Positions 6,991 through 8,088 of a DNA stretch of 8,088 nt are shown here, piece after piece. Source of the DNA: CAWGCE01 sp964480915 (GTDB taxonomy: Bacteria > Planctomycetota > Planctomycetia > Pirellulales > Pirellulaceae); NCBI GenBank assembly GCA_964480915.1, contig CAYZRS010000116.1, positions 1 to 8,088 of the forward strand, in the 5' to 3' direction. Each line of letters starts with the position of its first letter. Position 1 is the stretch's first letter. The notes beneath the pieces were generated by a model. It had not been told where the DNA came from, searched no databases, and was given only the letters and a program-made list of their open reading frames with translations. Made by a program: the position numbers and the translations under genes.

Positions 6991-7036
6991 CGTTTGCAAA
7001 CGAAGAGTGTTTTGTGTGGATTCGGTCTCAATTATA
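6991..7036 (-). promoter_or_regulatory. Putative promoter and palindrome upstream of propeller gene
   Basis: On the minus strand a perfect TATAAT (complement of 7031-7036) lies 51 bp upstream of the propeller start; no convincing -35 box is found at 16-18 bp, so it may need an activator. Between it and the ATG, at 6991-7002, is the perfect 12-bp palindrome CGTTTGCAAACG, extendable with one bulge by CTTC/GAAG. It would sit in the transcript leader or just downstream of the start site, a usual place for a repressor operator. The rest of the 251-bp gap to the DUF1579 gene shows nothing else I can support. Confidence 0.35.
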
Positions 7037-7231
7037 GCCAACGAATGTTCCGTCTTCTTTGGAAACGGTCCTGGATCCGAGTAGCGGAGAATATTCGTGG
7101 CCTCTGACCGTTTAGGCGAAACTGGCAGAATGGCGGCATTGCCAATCCACTTTCTTGCGCATCGGACGAGTTTGAAAAAGTACAAAGTTCCCATTTATTT
7201 TTGGGTCATCTTTGTCTTCCTGGCAGTCTCG

Positions 7232-7774
7232 CTAGTTCTTTCGATGACATTCGGTTCGCAGGAACGTGAACCACGTGCCGTCGTCGTTCTGGATCGACGA
7301 CGCGGTCGTTCGATGGTTGGGGTTGACGAATTCGTGTTGCTCGCGGTACTTCGCTTTTGTTCCAACGACACCCCACTTTGGGCCTTCCGTTTCAAGCGTC
7401 AGGACTTTCTTAGCCTCGTCCAGCTTGCCGGCAAAGGTCCACAAGTAGGGCGTTGCCGAGTCGATCCAGGTCCCGACGAATGATTCCTCTTCCGGGTCGT
7501 AACCAAGAGTCAGCACCGAGCGGAAGGGTTTACCATCGGCGTTGGCGCTCCCCTCGGCTAAGACCCACAACGGACCGATCGGGCGGACGCTTTCAGTGCT
7601 GGTCGTTTTTGTTGGTTCGGCGCCCGGCTCCATCTTGGTTTCAGACGTGACGTTCCACTCACCGACGTACTGTTGTAGCCATTTGTGTTCCTCTTCCACC
7701 TTTACCGGTGACTGCGCGTTTGCCTGCAGTTGCAGCGCGACAATTGCGATGACGATCGGAATTATGAGTCTCAT
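7232..7774 (-). CDS. Secreted DUF1579 family protein
   Basis: A 180-residue protein with an N-terminal signal peptide (hydrophobic IIPIVIAIVAL, cleavage after ANA at residue 20). The start at 7774 is preferred to the in-frame ATG at 7822 because the extra 16 residues are polar and basic and would bury the signal peptide; GGAAGG lies 11 bases upstream of the chosen start. The mature part has the DUF1579 pattern: an N-terminal helix and HKWLQQYVGEWNV (30-42), RSVLTLGYDPEEESFVGTWIDS in two blocks (85-106), the FAGKLDE turn (114-120), LTLETEGP (125-132), and a final FTFLRTE strand. From memory the family is thought to adopt a small lipocalin-like beta-barrel, with no established activity. It lies 251 bp upstream of the propeller gene on the same strand; that gap is large for an operon. 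Function is unknown. Confidence 0.8.
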   Translation of the reverse strand: MRLIIPIVIAIVALQLQANAQSPVKVEEEHKWLQQYVGEWNVTSETKMEPGAEPTKTTSTESVRPIGPLWVLAEGSANADGKPFRSVLTLGYDPEEESFVGTWIDSATPYLWTFAGKLDEAKKVLTLETEGPKWGVVGTKAKYREQHEFVNPNHRTTASSIQNDDGTWFTFLRTECHRKN

Positions 7775-8054
7775 GTTTGAATCAGCCTTCCGTGAAAATC
7801 GAATAAGTCTTAGCCCTGGCATTTTTCCAGACGGCCGGCCCTTCTTGCAAGCTTCAGCTAAACTTGAATACAGATTTCCTTATTCAAGGTTAGTGTGCTG
7901 TGATTGAAGAAGAAACGGGGCAGGTCCAGTTCTTGAAGATGGAAGCAAACAGAACGGGACACGTATCCTTCGATCTTGACGCCGTCGCTCGGTCCGCATC
8001 GTAAGGTCGCGGCAACCGTCAGTCGTTGTCTTCGTTCTCCGTCGATACTGGGTA
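7775..8054. other. Intergenic region upstream of DUF1579 gene, no supported gene
   Basis: This is the presumed promoter region of the DUF1579 gene; I find no clear -35/-10 pair. It contains the inverted repeat at 7863-7888. On the plus strand there is a GTG-started 34-codon frame (7900-8004), and on the minus strand a frame running in from beyond the right edge could end at the TGA near 8018-8020. Neither has enough support to call a gene. Confidence 0.45.
7863..7888. repeat. 8-bp inverted repeat upstream of DUF1579 gene
   Basis: CTTGAATA (7863-7870) and TATTCAAG (7881-7888) are perfect inverted copies around a 10-base spacer. The dyad is 89 bp upstream of the DUF1579 start and has no T-tract, so an operator fits better than a terminator. 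This is by-eye evidence only. Confidence 0.4.
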
Positions 8055-8085
8055 CGTCACGTAGGTCCGTCTGTCCCAGACGGAC
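8055..8085 (+). repeat. REP-like hairpin, copy 2 (GTAG-headed)
   Basis: CGTCACGTAG is followed immediately by a perfect 9-bp inverted repeat, arms GTCCGTCTG and CAGACGGAC with loop TCC (hairpin 8065-8085). The 10-base lead is identical to copy 1 at the left end, and the inner five stem pairs (GTCTG/CAGAC) are identical. The outer four pairs all differ from copy 1 but remain complementary. It lies three bases from the window edge, so a partner hairpin could follow outside. Confidence 0.6.
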
Positions 8086-8088
8086 ATG

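Noticed and set aside
6877..7194. Minus-strand 105-codon frame covering the gap upstream of the propeller gene
   Set aside because: It overlaps the propeller signal peptide in another phase, has no domain signal and its composition looks random; the propeller start is well supported.
7097..7483. Plus-strand frame with a membrane-like segment (IYFWVIFVFLAVSLVL)
   Set aside because: Most of it overlaps the DUF1579 gene on the other strand, and its second half is Arg-rich and unnatural. The hydrophobic stretch arises from T-rich sequence at the DUF1579 gene end.
7900..8004. GTG-started 34-codon plus-strand frame (begins IEEETGQVQFLK)
   Set aside because: The composition is plausible, but it is too short, has no clear ribosome-binding site and resembles no family I know.

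Overview
This 8.1-kb window looks like chromosomal DNA from a planctomycete, probably a Pirellula/Rhodopirellula-type organism. That placement is an inference from several traits: a secreted PQQ-like beta-propeller protein whose mature part opens with the WPQFRG motif common in that phylum, a secreted DUF1579 protein, a TPR/hydrolase fusion, moderate-to-high GC, very weak Shine-Dalgarno signals, and hairpin repeats of the GTCTGTCCCAGAC type. No rRNA, tRNA, CRISPR array, insertion sequence or phage gene was found.

Layout from left to right: (1) a GTAG-headed REP-like hairpin at the extreme left edge (9-40, minus strand). (2) A secreted alpha/beta hydrolase lying between two related TPR modules (68-1936, minus). 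(3) A 339-bp gap with no convincing gene. (4) A class III PLP aminotransferase of the beta-amino-acid transaminase type (2276-3586, minus). (5) A divergent intergenic region with a 21-bp-spaced direct repeat and a small dyad. (6) A KamA-family radical SAM enzyme (3782-5182, plus). (7) A short convergent gap with a tandem 11-bp repeat. (8) A secreted PQQ-like beta-propeller protein with a suspicious C-terminal tail (5370-6980, minus). (9) A secreted DUF1579 protein (7232-7774, minus). (10) About 280 bp without a supported gene, then a second GTAG-headed hairpin at the extreme right edge (8055-8085, plus).

The most interesting biology is the divergent pair in the middle. KamA-family enzymes move an amino group from C2 to C3 of an amino acid, giving a beta-amino acid. 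The neighbouring aminotransferase carries the sequence features I associate with beta-phenylalanine/beta-amino-acid transaminases, including the Arg in the PGGNTR motif and a second Arg near residue 398. Together they suggest a two-step route in which an alpha-amino acid is isomerised and the beta-amino group is then removed or exchanged. The KamA-like protein keeps the cluster cysteines and the carboxylate-binding Arg but appears to lack the usual PLP lysine and the substrate acidic residues. Its substrate, and even its use of PLP, are therefore open.

The second notable signal is the pair of hairpins at the two window ends. Both have the same 10-bp lead ending in GTAG, a 9-bp stem and a 3-4 nt loop. 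Their outer four base pairs differ but stay paired in both copies. This resembles REP elements mobilised by TnpA-REP/RAYT transposases. The remaining genes (hydrolase, propeller, DUF1579) all have signal peptides and probably act outside the cytoplasm; nothing in the sequence ties them to the central pair.
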